From Leucaena leucocephala (taxonomy: Eukaryota; Streptophyta; Magnoliopsida; Fabales; Fabaceae), in assembly GCA_037074615.1 (NCBI GenBank), contig CM073524.1, positions 18,367,406-18,431,405 on the forward strand: DNA of 64,000 nt. The letters are read 5' to 3'. Positions within the stretch are counted from its first letter, which is position 1; each line of letters opens with the position of its first letter. Positions 21,649 through 34,266 of the stretch are shown here, piece after piece. Under the pieces are notes generated by a model. That model made no database searches. It saw nothing but the letters and a program-made list of their open reading frames with translations, and had not been told where the DNA came from. Position numbers and translations under genes: made by a program.

Positions 21649-24448
21649 TGTCACATCCTTATTTTTATACATCTTAGGGACCATTCAGTAGCATTTAGAA
21701 CCACTTTCGGAGTCATTGAGGTCTAAACTCTAAATCTGGAATTTTATTCATATCGGGTACTGTTCACTGTGGCAAATTCCACATGAGTGACCTGACTTTG
21801 AAAATTCATAACTAATTCTAAAAAACTCGAAATGAAGTGGTTCAAATTGCTACATGAAGATAACTTAAGTATATTTCAGGGAAAAATCATTTGTTGACCA
21901 ATCCTTGACAAATTCAACGTGAATCCAGCATTCTGGTCCCAACTTTAACAATTTATATCTTTTCGTGTATACATCCAAGTTAGGCACTCTATATATCAAA
22001 TTAAATCTTAGTATGTATACTTTTTACCCTAAAAATTTCGTACATTAATTCAATAATTTACTATTTTTAATATTTTATCAAACATAAATAGGTCCTCACG
22101 AGTTACTGTTCACTGAGCCTATTTTCAGCATTTAGTCAGTACATACACATGTATACAACCAACATATATCAGTTATACAGGCCAGATAACAATTAATATT
22201 AAATAATCAACTGTTATATATTAGTGCATGATTGACATTCGCCTATTTCTGTTACACTTTCCGTTGTCTAAAATTCCGACAGCATAACTGCTACAATATG
22301 TCTGTAGAAAGTAACCGATCTTGTACCGATTCGGTAATTCCCGTAGGAGCTACCATTCTACGTAAGTACCCAGGAAAGATTGGATGAACCTGCTAGGTCC
22401 ACTCACTTCCAGCCTCCTTAGACAGCACCTATGTACACAGTACGTATCAGTTCCTTTCTTTGTTCCGTTCTTCGTTGCCAGAATTTCGGCAGCCTACCAG
22501 CGTCTCTTAAGATTTCCAAATTTTATTTTGACAGAACCTCCCCTGTAATGTTATATTTGGGAATGAGATTCAAAATAATCCCAATAGCAATAATCATAAC
22601 AATATATGTAATGCAGAGTGACGGTGCTTGCTTGTGATTGTGTACAGATAAGTATGCTGCATGCTTCCATATTCAATAACATATGATCATAGCATTGGAA
22701 TAGAGCTTCAAGCATAACATACAAGACAACAATCCAACCAAACAAAAGCACAACAAATCACAAAGACATTACATAAAAGCTAGGATTAGTTGCTACCTCA
22801 AAAGCAGAGCTTCAGAACTTCCCTACTACTTCCAACTTCACCAGAACTTCCTTACTTCTTTCTTTCTCTCACTTTTTCTCTCAAGAACTTCTTTCTTCCT
22901 CTCTTTCTTGCTTGTGCCGAAATGAAGAGCTAGGGGGGGTATTTATAGTGTTGAGTAATGGCAATCTCGTAATTTTGAAGACTTATGATCCTGTGGTCCT
23001 GGTTTTTCCTGAATTTCCTATTTTTCTTTATTCCTTTTACTGCATCATGCATGACATCACTCAATGCCAACTCATGGGACACCTCACCTCCCACATTCTT
23101 CACATGGTGAAATTGAGAGGAAGCTAGAGCCTTCCGGAAGCTTTCCGGTCCAATCCGGTATCGGCCCGGTCCGCTTCCTCGAAAAACGTGCTGTTTTCCG
23201 AATCTGATTTTTCTGAAAATCCTTTTTATGTCTACTGACCTCACATTTAGTATCTAGCCCCTTTATATCATTAACTTTTTAATACTGGGTCCAGGCTCCG
23301 TTACAGATCCCCTGCGAAATGACTAAAATGCCCTTGGTGCCCTATCTTGTCCTATTTTAACCCTAAGGGCAAAATCGTCATTTCACACCTATCTGAACCT
23401 GGTCAAAGCATATACTGGCTCTAGTCAACCTTATTTAGATATGTCTTAGCATCTAGGCTTGTCCAGAATGACCAGAATGCCCTCCATTCATCTGCTGCCC
23501 TTTTTGTACAACACAGGGGCATTTCCGTAATTTCGCACTTTTCCGGGGTTCCGCTGGACACTGGCCCACCTATCAGTCCAAGAGTCTTATTGGGCCTCTA
23601 ATGGCGCCATTTTTGGGCTTCCTGGGTCCATTACCTGTATGGCACGCATTACGAGGAATCTTCCTCTGCCCTAGTTCACCTAATATTTTAATTATTTTTT
23701 AACCGTTTATACACCTTTCCGGACACCGGCTCCTTTTCCCAGATACAGTGTCCTACTGTGTTCAGGCATCCTTGTGAGTTATAAAAGTCATCTGACTGAA
23801 GTCATCCGATCGTATTCAGCCCCTTTAAAAATACCGATAAATCTCCTACCCGGATCCCTGGAGGCCTCACACTCCCGTCTGGATTTTCTAATTTGCAGAT
23901 AACTTTTCCTACAGACCTCCTATCGGTATTCTGTCAGTTTCCCGACATCCATCCCATAAGGGTGCATCATCCTGTAATTTCTTACTTATATCTAAAATCT
24001 AGGGTATCCGGTATAAATTTTTATAACTTTCGGACGATCAGTCCATTTTCGGCTATCTGGAGTCTTCAAAAATTCCAGTATTAGGCTGGATTACCCAGCA
24101 TCACTTGCCTTATCTTCTGGTAAAATCTGGGGCTGAAATGCCACCGGTCAGTCCAAACCACTTCTGGCCTAATTTTCTTTAATTATACTTTAGCCCCAGG
24201 GAACTTTTCCTTGTTTGCACTTAGTCCCTTTATTTGGCTAAAATTACACTTTAAGACCCCACATTTTTGTCTACCTTTCCTTCCTTACCTTAAACTTTCC
24301 ATATTTGCATTTAAGTCCTTTCTTTTCCTTTCTTTTGCAATTTAATCATTTTCTTTACATAAAGGACCACATCTTTTTCCTGAAACATGACTCATATATT
24401 CCATTTAATCTGTACATGGAAATCAGTACAAAAATTAAGGATATTACA
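21649..24448 (-). mobile_element. Solo LTR of family B (-) in the D integrase
   Basis: 2800 bp; minus strand begins TGTAATATCCTTAATTTT at 24448 and ends GGATGTGACA at 21649. Duplication GGAGT at 21644-21648 and 24449-24453. TATA box (TATTTATA on +) at 22940-22947. The integrase reading resumes on both sides. Confidence 0.94.
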
Positions 24449-24453
24449 GGAGT

Positions 24454-25149
24454 CAACTTAAGGAATACATGCTCTCCTTCTTCAAACTCCAATGGTTTTC
24501 TTCTGACATCTACATAACTTTTCTGTCTACTCTGAGTTGTCAACAATCTTCTTCTAATCATGTTAATCTGGGTTACAGTTTGATCTACTATATCAGGACC
24601 AAACATTCTCCTCTCGCTCATCTCTAGCCAGGATAATGGAGATCTACACTTACCTCCATAGAGTGCTTCAAATGGGGCTATCTGAATACTAGTTTGATAA
24701 CTATTGTTATAAGAAAATTCTACTAGTGGCAGATGAACATCCCAACTCCCTTTGAAATCCAAAACACAAGCTCTTAGCATATCTTCTAGTGTTTGGATTG
24801 TTCTCTCAGACTGACCATCCGTCTAAGGGTGATAGGCTGTGCTAAATCTAAGAGTAGTGTCCATTTCTTTATGTAAAGCTTTTCAAAAATTAGATGTAAA
24901 TTGAGGGTCTCTGTTAGACACAATACTACTTGGGACACCATGCAACCTAACAATCTCCTTTATATACAACTTCGCCAGCTTCTCTGGAGAATCTCTTTTA
25001 TTTATTGCCAGGAAATGAGCTGACTTTGTGAATCGATCAATAATTACCCATTTTACATCATGCTTAGTTGGAGTCATGGGTAGTCCTTCAACAAAATCCA
25101 TGGCAATACTATCCCATTTCTACTTAGGAATATCTAAAGGTTGTAACTT
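24454..25149 (-). pseudogene. D integrase catalytic core
   Basis: Minus-strand fragments give MDFVEGLPM (first catalytic Asp), [17 protein letters not shown] (second Asp), then [20 protein letters not shown] (catalytic Glu), and [13 protein letters not shown] with [14 protein letters not shown]. All three DDE residues are kept. Stops stand where Trp and Gln codons are normal in the family (TGG to TGA, CAG to TAG), consistent with C-to-T or G-to-A decay. Interrupted on both sides by solo LTRs. Confidence 0.88.
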
Positions 25150-25154
25150 TCCTG

Positions 25155-27006
25155 TGTTGGAAATTGTGCCCTAGGGGCCAATCATTGTATTATAAACATT
25201 ATTGATTTATGAATTTCTTAATTATGTTATCACATTATTTGCATATTTATTGTGATGACCATCCTTGAATAACTCATGATCTTATCCTAAATGTCCCTAG
25301 TCAGTCATCTATGGGGGAGCAGAGATGAAATAAGACCAGTATGACTTTAAAGATATATAGAGATATAAATCAAAGTCATAGGCACATGTAAGAGTACAAG
25401 GTGTTGGACCAACCCGCTATGAGAGAGCTACATGGGTCAAGTTATAAGCTTCTCTCATATATAAACCATGTCACTATGCCCTTTGACTTGAGATCATCAT
25501 GGATTCCTACATGACAAACGCTCAGCTTTGACCTAGTCAAAAGTCACTTTTGACCAAGTGTTCATAAAGGCTATGTTCGGGCTTAGTGGTTTTTCATGTG
25601 GAGGAATGTGAATGGTCAAGATGGAATTTGTCCCTCACATTCGTAGAGAGATATTACTGGGCCCCTCGATGAGTGAGTCTGAGAAATGTATGGCCATACT
25701 ATAATGGAAAGGTAGTTCCATTTCTATAGTCAGAGTACTCAGGGATCGAGAAAGTAACGGTCAAGAACAGGAGGATGACGTTCTCCATGCCTCATCCATG
25801 ACCGAAATATCGTGTGACAAAAGGGACGTGATATGGTTGTATGAAAGGTTACATCGTTTATCGATCCTCATATGATTTGGGTAGTCATAATGTCTTGCTA
25901 GAGACCGTTTACGACTTGTGGATCAGTATAGTAACTGGCCCACTGCCAACTTCATATGGGCCTATAGGGTCGCACAGAAAATAGCCCAACACGAGCTATG
26001 ATGTCCATATTCATTGAATCTAAGCCATGTCCATATTCAATGAATAATCTAGGGTGGATATATATATTTTTTATATATATAAATTCGTATATATATATTA
26101 TATATAATATAAGAGATATTTGCAAGATTTAATTTATAAGGATAAATTAAATCTCTATCACTTTTGAATTTGAATTTAAATTGATATGATCTATTTGAAT
26201 TTGAAATTTAAATTGATAAGATATCTCAAATTTGATTTATGAGAATAAATCAAATATAATTTCGTCTTATCTTTATTTTAAATTAAATAAATAGATGAAT
26301 TAAATCTGTGGGACGAATTTAATATAAACCATATTTATTTAATTAGTTTCTTATCAAATTATGCAATATATGATATTGTATTAATTTCAGAATTAATATC
26401 AGATTAATTCTGAAATCCAACCCAATCAGAGCACTGATAGCATCCTATATATTTGACATTAGGGGCTAGGGTTCTAAAAGAGAGAGAAAAAGGGGCAAGG
26501 AGAGTGCAAAAGATTTGCAGATAAGAAACGGCCAAAATAGGGACGGTGAGGACAGATTCTTGAGAAAGCCCTAGAGGGACAAGAGGTGCTAGCACGTCGT
26601 TCGTGATTGGAACGCTGTTCATGTGGATACCGATAGAGGAAGCCGATCTGAGTTGTCGACTTCTTGCGATCAAGAAGAAAGCACCAGGTACGATGACGCG
26701 TCGCGACTCGTAGACACTGAGGTCGCGACCATACAGGCGTCCTGAACGTCAGAAAATCGAAAAGAGATGACAAGTCGTGACTAGAAGCTGAGGAGGTCAC
26801 GACTGACAACTCCAGAGATGAAAGGTCACGACTAGAAGTTGAGTAGGTCATGACTGAAAACTCCAGAGGCAAAGAGTCACGACTGCAGCTCGAATATCGA
26901 AGGTAACACTTCTTTCTCCTTGACTTAAACACATTCGGTAGATCATGGCACGGAATGGAAAAATTTTTAAAATTAATTTCCGCTGCGTGTCTTCCAATTC
27001 CCTTCA
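25155..27006 (+). mobile_element. Solo LTR, Ty1/copia-like (+)
   Basis: 1852 bp, TGTTGGAAATTG to CCCTTCA, with the duplication TCCTG at 25150-25154 and 27007-27011. The TGTTGGAAATTGTGCCC start and the TTTCCGCTGCGTGTCTTCC sequence near its end are typical of plant copia LTRs. A CTATATATTTG promoter candidate is at 26445-26455. An AT-rich part (26050-26400) holds a short tandem duplication of GAATTTGAATTTAAATTG type. A GTCGCGAC array follows the promoter. No relation to LTR families A-D. Confidence 0.85.
26700..26884. repeat. GTCGCGAC box array in the copia solo LTR
   Basis: Cores at 26701, 26723, 26775, 26797, 26826, 26848 and 26877. Spacings are 22, 52, 22, 29, 22 and 29 bp. Only the first two are intact; the rest read GTCGTGAC, GTCACGAC or GTCATGAC. 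CCAGAGATG-like sequence stands in the 29-bp gaps. The array lies downstream of the promoter candidate, in the presumed R/U5 leader. Confidence 0.85.
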
Positions 27007-27011
27007 TCCTG

Positions 27012-27460
27012 CTGGCTTCTGATGCTTAACCTTTACTTTCTGACATGTCAATCACTTCGATACATAAGCCACAACATCTTTCTTTAATCCAGGCCACCAA
27101 AACAAACTTTTAACATCATGATACATCTTGGTCATACCTGTATGTACTGTATATCGGCTTTTATGTGCTTCATCAAAAAAATTATTTTTTAATCTCATAA
27201 CATTAGGGATATACGGTCTTCCCCTAAATCGTAGCAATCTGTCCTGAGAGATTTCAAAATTTTTAGTTTCCCCTCTTCTCAACTTATCTTTAAAAATTGC
27301 TACGAGCTTATCATGCTTCTGTGCTTCTTTTATCTTATCCTCAATGAAAGCTCTGACCTGTACTCCTCCATAAGGGCTTTCTGTCATCTGCATTTGGTAT
27401 AAAGGACTCCAATCTCTGACATCTTTTAACAATTTCAATTCTTTGATCATCAGACTTGCC
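27012..27460 (-). pseudogene. D integrase N-terminal zinc-binding domain
   Basis: Minus strand encodes DEAHKSRYTVHTGMTKMYHD (the two His of HHCC), then FWWPGLKKDVVAYVSK, a stop in place of the first Cys, and LTCQ with the second Cys. Upstream are VRAFIEDKIKEAQKHD and FEISQDRLLRFRGRPYIPN, the RNase H-integrase linker typical of Tekay. Confidence 0.88.
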
Positions 27461-27880
27461 ACCTGTACCACTTTTCTACTTAAAGCATCATCCACCACAT
27501 TTGCTTTCCCTAGATGGTATTTAATCTGGAAATCATAATTCTTCAACAATTCCATCCATCATCGCTTTCTCATATTCAACTCTTTTTTATCATGTAGATA
27601 CTTCAGGCTTTTGTGGTCATAGTACAATTCTATGGTAGCTCAATACAAATAATGTCTCCATATCTTGAGAGCATAGACTACCGCTGCAAGTTCCACATCA
27701 TGAGTGGGATAATTTTCTTCATGTGGCTTTAACTGTCGAGAGGCGTAGGCTACTACTCGACCTTGCTTCATTAACACACATCCGAACCCCTGCTTACTAG
27801 CATCAGTATAGACTACATAAGTCTGAGTTGGGTTTGGAATAATCAGCACGGGAGTAGTGGTTAATCTCTGTTTTAATTCT
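27461..27880 (-). pseudogene. D RNase H domain
   Basis: The 27640-27849 reading frame gives [20 protein letters not shown] (first catalytic Asp), then [19 protein letters not shown] and [17 protein letters not shown]. After a stop come YYDHKSLKYL and LLKNYDFQIKYHLGKANVVD with DALSR. Order and motifs are those of a Ty3/gypsy RNase H. Confidence 0.9.
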
Positions 27881-28690
27881 TGAAAACTAGCCTCGCACTT
27901 CTCATCCTACTTGAACTGCTAATTCTTTCTGGTTAACTTGGTTAATGGCAAGGCAATTCGAGAAAAGTCCTTAAGAAAGCTTCTATAATACCCAGTTAAG
28001 CCCAGAAAACTTCTAATCTCTGTCACTGTCCTTGGCTGCTCCCAGCTTACTACTACTTCAACTTTGCTAGGATCTATAGCTACCCCTTTATGGGATATGA
28101 CATGACCGAGAAATTTGACTTATGGAAGCCAAAACTCACATTTACTAAGCTTAGCATAGAGTTATTTTTCTTTAAGAGTACTAAGAACAATTCTCAAGTG
28201 CCTTTCATGCTCTTCAGTTGACTTGGAGTACACCAGAATATCATCAATGAAGACCACAACAAATTGATCTAAGTAAGGCCTGAAGATTCGGATTATGTAA
28301 TCCATAAAAATTGCAGGCGCATTCGTTAGACCAAAAGGCATCACTAGAAATTCAAAATGACCATAACGAGTCCTGAAAGCAGTCTTTGAGATATCATCTG
28401 ATTTAATCCTGAGTTGGTGGTAGCCTGATCTCAAATCAATCTTGGAGAATAAACTTGCTCCAGCCAACTGATCTAGCAAGTTATCAATTCTAGGAAGAGG
28501 TACTTGTTTTTAACAGTAATCTTATTCAACTCCCTATAATCAATACATAGCCTTAGACTGCCATCCTTCTTCTTAATAAATAACACTGGAGTGCCCCATG
28601 GTGAAACACTGGGTCGAATGAAACCCTTCTCTAAGAGCTCCTCAATCTGTTTCTTTTATTCAATCATCTCGTTAGGAACCATACGATGCG
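27881..28690 (-). pseudogene. D reverse transcriptase
   Basis: Minus strand: [20 protein letters not shown], a frameshift and stop near 28508, then [40 protein letters not shown] and [15 protein letters not shown]. The catalytic motif FIDD is intact. Downstream [11 protein letters not shown] precedes another stop. It would copy the element RNA into DNA; the frameshift and stops make this copy inactive. Confidence 0.92.
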
Positions 28691-29285
28691 GGGCTTTAGA
28701 TATTGGTCCAGGTCCAGGCACAATATCAATTGTAAACTCCACTTCTCGCTCAAGAGGTAATCCTTGAATTTCCTTTGGAAAAACTTCAGAAAATTCTTTA
28801 ACTACTGGGATCTCCTCAATCCCTTCTTCTACTTTTGTTTGAACAGAAAAGAAGATCATATACCCTTGACATCCTTTTTGTAAATATTTATCTGCCTGAG
28901 CATCTGTTATAAAATTCAGTTTTACTCTTGAACTCACATCTATTGCCTTTGGACCAAGAACTAGGGTCTTGTTCTTGCAATCCAGTATCACATTATTAGA
29001 AGATAAACAGTTCAATCCAATTATGACATCAATTTCTTGAAAAGGCATACATATCAAGTCTAGAGTAGTGCAACATTGTTCATACCGCATAACACTATTT
29101 AGGCAAACATCAGATGTAACTACTCTAGCATTTGTAGGAGTTGTCACACATATGGCATAATGCAACTTGCTAATCATAAGGCCTAGGCATTTAGCATATT
29201 CATAAGAAATAAAGGAATGACTTGCACCCGAATCAAACATAGCAATCATAGAGTGATCATTGAGATAAATTGTACCTTGAATCAT
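28691..29285 (-). pseudogene. D protease and protease-RT linker
   Basis: Minus strand from 29285: MIQGTIYLNDHSMIAMFDSG carries the active-site DSG, followed by ASHSFISYEYAKCLGL. Further on are DVIIGLNCLSSNNVILDC and, before the RT, PVVKEFSEVFPKEIQGLP with FTIDIVPGP. This is the retropepsin-type aspartic protease that cleaves the polyprotein. The segment itself is open for 209 codons and joins the RT after one stop. Confidence 0.9.
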
Positions 29286-29712
29286 TTCAGGTGACTTCTG
29301 AGCATCTTCCCTTGTAAGTGCAAATACTCAACCTTGAGTCAGTGGCCTTTGATTATTCAATGCTTGAGGGAAATCCCTAGAGAAATGTCCAGGCTTTCCA
29401 CATGTATAGCAGACATTCTGTCCCATCAAGCACGACCTGTCCCCATGATTCTTTCCACATTTGTCACATACTCGGGACCTTGAGTCTCTGTTGCTAGTAT
29501 TGCTTCAAAAATTTCCTCGATTGGGCCTTCTATTCTGCCATTGCCTTTTTCACTTTCTGTAGCCACTACCACTAGTAGCATCTTGATTCTGATTAGTCTT
29601 TTCAAGAGTCACATTCCCCCTGCTTACAAGCTTGAATAACATTCGATGATTTAAACTGTTTTCAATTATTCGGCACGCCTCCACTGCCTTGTTGAATTGG
29701 CTATACTGCTGG
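29286..29712 (-). pseudogene. D gag C-terminal half (zinc knuckles), truncated
   Basis: Minus strand reads CYTCGKPGHFSRDF, a CCHC knuckle with the last Cys changed to Phe, and an upstream CDKCGKNHGDRSC. Further upstream YSQFNKAVEACRIIENSLNH belongs to the gag domain of Tekay elements. The reading stops at 29712, where an LTR fragment begins. The first part of gag, the PBS and the 5' LTR of D are missing from the window. Confidence 0.85.
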
Positions 29713-30350
29713 TGTCACATCCTTATTTTAATACGTCTTAGGGACCATTTGGTAGCATCTGGAACCACTTTTAAGGTTATTGAAGTCAAATTTCCAAATA
29801 TGGAGTTTTACTCTATCGAGAACTGTTCACTGTGTAAATTCTAGACAAGTAACCTGACTTCAAAAAATCATAACTAATTCTAGAAAAATTGAAACAAAGT
29901 GGTTCAAATTGCTAAAAGAAGCTAATTTAATCCTCTTTGAGGGAAAAATAACTTTTTGACCACGCATTGACCAAGTCAATGTCAGTCAATGCTACAATCT
30001 TACATTCATCCAACATTTTCCAATGAATCCAGCATTTTGCTCCCAACTTTGAAAAATTATATCTCCATGTGTATACATTCAAATAATCCATTCTATATAT
30101 CAAATCGAAGCTTTATATATCTACTATTTACTATAAAAATATCATATATTTATTCAACTATTTACTATTTTTAATTATAGATTAAAGGTCACTACCTCAC
30201 CATGAGTTACTGTTCATGGTGGCAAATTCCAACAACCAACTTTACATACATATGCATTATATACATCAATCACATATCAATCATGCTAACTAATTGTTAA
30301 CTTCTCTTCATGAATCCTCATCTCCTCCATCTTGAGAAGACCTGCTGTAA
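29713..30350 (-). repeat. Truncated B-type LTR, U5 end only (-)
   Basis: Starts TGTCACATCCTTATTTTAAT, the reverse complement of a B LTR end, and follows the 21649 copy for about 630 bp. Its TATA box and U3 are absent. The right limit, near 30350, is approximate. Confidence 0.7.
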
Positions 30351-33338
30351 TTATTAACTAATTAAGTGTAATTTTAGCCAAATGTAAGGACATAAGTACA
30401 ATTTATGTAAAGTCAAGGGGCAAAAGTGTAATAATGAAGAATTGGACCAAAAACAGGCCAAAAATGCCCGGAGTCAGATTAGACCCAAATTTTACCAGTA
30501 GATAGAGAAAATTATTCCTGTTAGTTTGACGTAACAGAATTTTGATTTGAGGTCCCAAAAGATTGATATAAATTTCTAAAGTCAGATAAAATTATTACAG
30601 TATTTTTTGGATCTCAGAATCAGATGAGACCTTACAGTAAATTCCTATAATTAATATATGAATTTATAAAATTGATAGGATCAGAAAAGGAATCCTGTAG
30701 AATTTTTAATGGAATTTACAGTGGAATAAAATACTCGATAAATATCGCTAGGAGAGATTTCTAGGGATTCGTGCCATAAAGGTAGTAAACCCTAAAAAGG
30801 CCTAAAAATGGCATCATCATGATGGCCCAATAAAATAATTGGACTGATAGGTGGGCCAGTGTCCCGAGGAACCCCGGAAAAGCGCAAAATTACGAAAATG
30901 CCAAGGCATTTTGGTCATTTTGGATAGGCCAAAATGCCAAGGCATGTACAGGAAGGGTTAGACAGAGTCAGTATATGCTCTGATAAGGTACAAAGAGGTG
31001 TGAAATGAAGATTATGCCCATAGGGTTAAAGTAGTACAAGAAAGGACACCAAGGGTATTTTAGTCATTTTCCAAGGGATCTGTAAATGAGTTTAAACCCA
31101 GTATAAGAATATCAATGATAAAAAGAATCCGGATACTGGATTTAAGGTTAGAAAACATATTATGGAATCTTAGAAAAATTAGATCTAGAAAATAGTCCGG
31201 TTTTCAGGAAATCGGACCGGGCCAGTACTGGATTGGACTGGAATTTTTCTAGGAGCTTCCCACCATGAGAATGGCGCCAAGTGTACTATGAGGTGTCCCT
31301 CTTGATGATGTCATGGTGGTGATGTCATAATTATTAAATAAAAGAAAATCCAAGATTAAATCTAAGCCCTTGGATCAAATAGTGTACAAAGTGATCTTGG
31401 CCTTCCATTTTTCCCAAATTTTTCTATAATTACCCCCCAAATTCAGACCATTTCGGTGAGCACAAGAACCTTGGGGAAACTCTTACAAAATTATCACTCA
31501 AGCTTGGAGGAAGCAAGCACCTTGAAGAAATTAGTAAGGTAAGTTGTTCCCTTGATCCTAGACTATGTTCTAGCAAGTTTGTTCTTATTTTTAAGAGGTT
31601 TTTGGGACATATTCCTCTTGATAGTGATCTGTCCATTCTGTTTTGATGTGAAAGGAAGATGAGTTTTATGTTATAGATAGTTTAGATAAGCTTAAACAAG
31701 CTAGAATCAAGTGGTAATAGCTTAGAAATTTAAGTATGCTTGTGAATCAAAGATTGTGTTCTGTTCTGGTACTGTACGAATCACTGTTCATATGTTGAAA
31801 TTTCATACTTTTGATGCTTCCAATGGGTTTAGAATGGAAAATTGTGTGGGGATATAGTAGAGAAACCAATATTGGAAGCATTGGAATAAAAATGACAATT
31901 TTTGGAAAACAAGGGTAGCTTTTTGGTTCTGTACAGTAGGTTATGATGCAGTTGGAGTTTGGAAATTCTGAATGCATATTTGGATTCTACATGAAAAATT
32001 ATGTGGAAATGAACCATGAGAATTTGTTTTAGAAAGATGGAAGCATGAGTCATAAATTAAAGAAAGAATGGAGCCTAGTTGAAACCCTAGTCTTGGAATT
32101 GTGATGGAAGTAAATTGTAACTTGATGTTACTTTGTAATGGCTAGGTTTTAACATTTGTGAGAAGGAAGGATCAATCCAAGAAAGGAATAGCAAAGACAC
32201 CTAAGAGGTAGCAAGAATACCTAACTATAATCTTATGCTTGTTTATTTGATTGTATGTTTGCTTGTTATGTATGATTATTGGTTGAGCATGAGATGATTT
32301 TATGATGATGATGATGAGATATGAATGGTTGCAACTCCTTGCAATGAATGCCATGACAATATGCATGTTAGAGGTTGCTTATGTATGTTCATGAAGTAGC
32401 TCCCATGTCATTATAACATGTTAAGCATTTCACCAAGCATGCATGTTATTATAGTTTGTATGACTTGCTATTGAGATTTCCATCAAATCTCATTCCTTCC
32501 ATATAAATAACCATGCTATAGGTGCTGGATCTTCTCAAGGAAAGAGGGTAAATATGGATGGATAATTGTATATGACTTAAAAGGGTGTGCACCTAACTTA
32601 GAAGATGATGTATTGGTGTGTATGATGTATGCTTTCACAAATCCGATTCGAGGCAGTACATTTCCAATGATAGTTTTCATGAACTATACCATGAGTTTTC
32701 ATGTGAAATTTGGCATGAACATATCTAAGATCTATAGCTTTAAATGGACACAAAGAACGCCTCAATTCGTTAAGAATTCAAATTGTTTTGATTTTTCAAA
32801 GTCGGGATTAAAATCTGGATGAAGATAAAACGAATACCCAGAGGCAGTGAGGTTCATGCACGAATTCCAAATAGTAAATGAATGAGTTTTTCCACGAAAT
32901 TTTATGATCTTAAACTAAACATATGGAGCTTCAAATCCATATGTAACACGCCTCATTTGGATAAGTACACAAAGAGAAATGAATTTTTGAAAATAAGGTA
33001 AAGAAACTGGAACTTCCAGACTTGCCAAATGAACAGTCTTTTTCAACGATTAAACTGATTTCATTTGGACAAGGAAACCTCAGTTTCATATTTTTTCTTC
33101 AAAGTTCAATGAAAGAGCTTTCATTATAAATTGGAACCACTTTATTTTGATTTTTCTAGATTTAATTATGCATTTCCAAACTTCATAGTGTAGTCTGGAT
33201 TTACCAAGTGAACAGTACTATAAACAGTACCTGATAACCTAATTCTTGGAAATTCATATTTTTAAGTTAAAATGGTGTTCTATTGGTCTAAGATACTTCC
33301 AATTGAGTATATGTAAGAGTAAAATTAAGGATATGACA
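30351..33338 (+). repeat. D-type LTR lacking its first ~280 bp (+)
   Basis: Plus-strand U3 from about 30361 (AAGTGTAATTTTAGCC), a TATAATTA promoter candidate at 31425-31432, a GTAAGT donor-like site at 31539, the U5 hairpin at 32471-32489, and the end GGATATGACA at 33338. It matches LTR D in the opposite orientation. The first part of U3 is missing, and what lies to its left is inverted LTR DNA. Confidence 0.7.
31535..31544 (+). promoter_or_regulatory. Conserved splice-donor-like site in the LTR leader
   Basis: TAAGGTAAGT about 110 bp after the TATA candidate. The minus-strand LTR at 39310-45118 has the same ACTTACCTTA at about 41390-41399, 120 bp after its TATA box. A LTRs have GAGGTAGTAAC at the matching place (1860-1870). 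Confidence 0.5.
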
Positions 33339-34266
33339 CTGGTCAACTATTTAGATAACCTTCCTTGACTGTCTATCCTTAGTCAAATGACCAAAATACC
33401 CTTTACTCATTCACTAACTATTTTATGACATAGGGGTATTTTCGTCATTTTGCACATTTTCTGTATATTTCGGGACACCAGCCCCTTTAATCGATAAACT
33501 GATATCTTGGGTCTGGGCCTCCCTTGGTGTCATTATGGGCCTCTATGTGACGCTATCTGGGCTCATTCAGTCCCAATTTGCTTACCGATTAATTTCCTAA
33601 TCGGATATCGGGTGTTCACGAACTCCTGTCAAAATTCACTAAAAAGTGAATAACTTTTTCAATAGAACTCCTTTCGGGATTCTGTCAGTTCCCTGACCTC
33701 TAGGTTCACGGGACACACATTCTTGTAACTTTTCACTCATATCTGAGGAACAAGAGATCTGATAAAAATTTCAAATAACTTTCTGACTATCAGATAAATT
33801 TCAGCTATCTAAAACTCTAATAAAATTTCGGTATTAAGTTAGATTAAACAGCATTATTTTCTCTATCTACTGATAAAATTTGGGACTGAAATGCTTCCGG
33901 GCAGTTCTAAGCCACTTCTGTCTCAACTTTCTATAATTACCATTTTGCCCCTGGAAACTTTTTGTCTTTTCAATTAAGTCCCTCAACTTTTCAAAATTAC
34001 ACTTAATGGCCCACAACTTGTGTCTACTTTCATTTTTGCACATGGAACTTTTAAACTTTCACTTTAGTCCCTTCTTTTCCTAAAATGACCATTACACCCC
34101 TAGGGACTTTTACTATTTACACATAAGTCCCTGTACTTTTACTTATTTGCAGTTTAGTCCCTAAAAACTCTCTGTATATTTCTTGGACTTCTGCTCAAAG
34201 GGGTCTAGTAGCCTATCTATTTCAGGCTACTTCTGAGTCTCTGGGCCTGAATATTGGGATGCTACA
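33339..34266 (-). repeat. C-type LTR, U3 part only (-)
   Basis: Minus strand starts TGTAGCATCCCAATATTCAG at 34266, the same start as the C LTR at 55011. It runs 928 bp before being replaced by the D-type LTR at 33338. Its U3 contains the ordinary AATGACCAAAATACCC-type blocks and no GTCGCGAC boxes. Confidence 0.8.

Noticed and set aside
29709..33343. CTGGT on both sides of 29714-33338 as a target duplication
   Set aside because: The flanks belong to different hosts (D gag on the left, C LTR on the right) and the left copy overlaps the LTR terminus, so the match is most likely chance.
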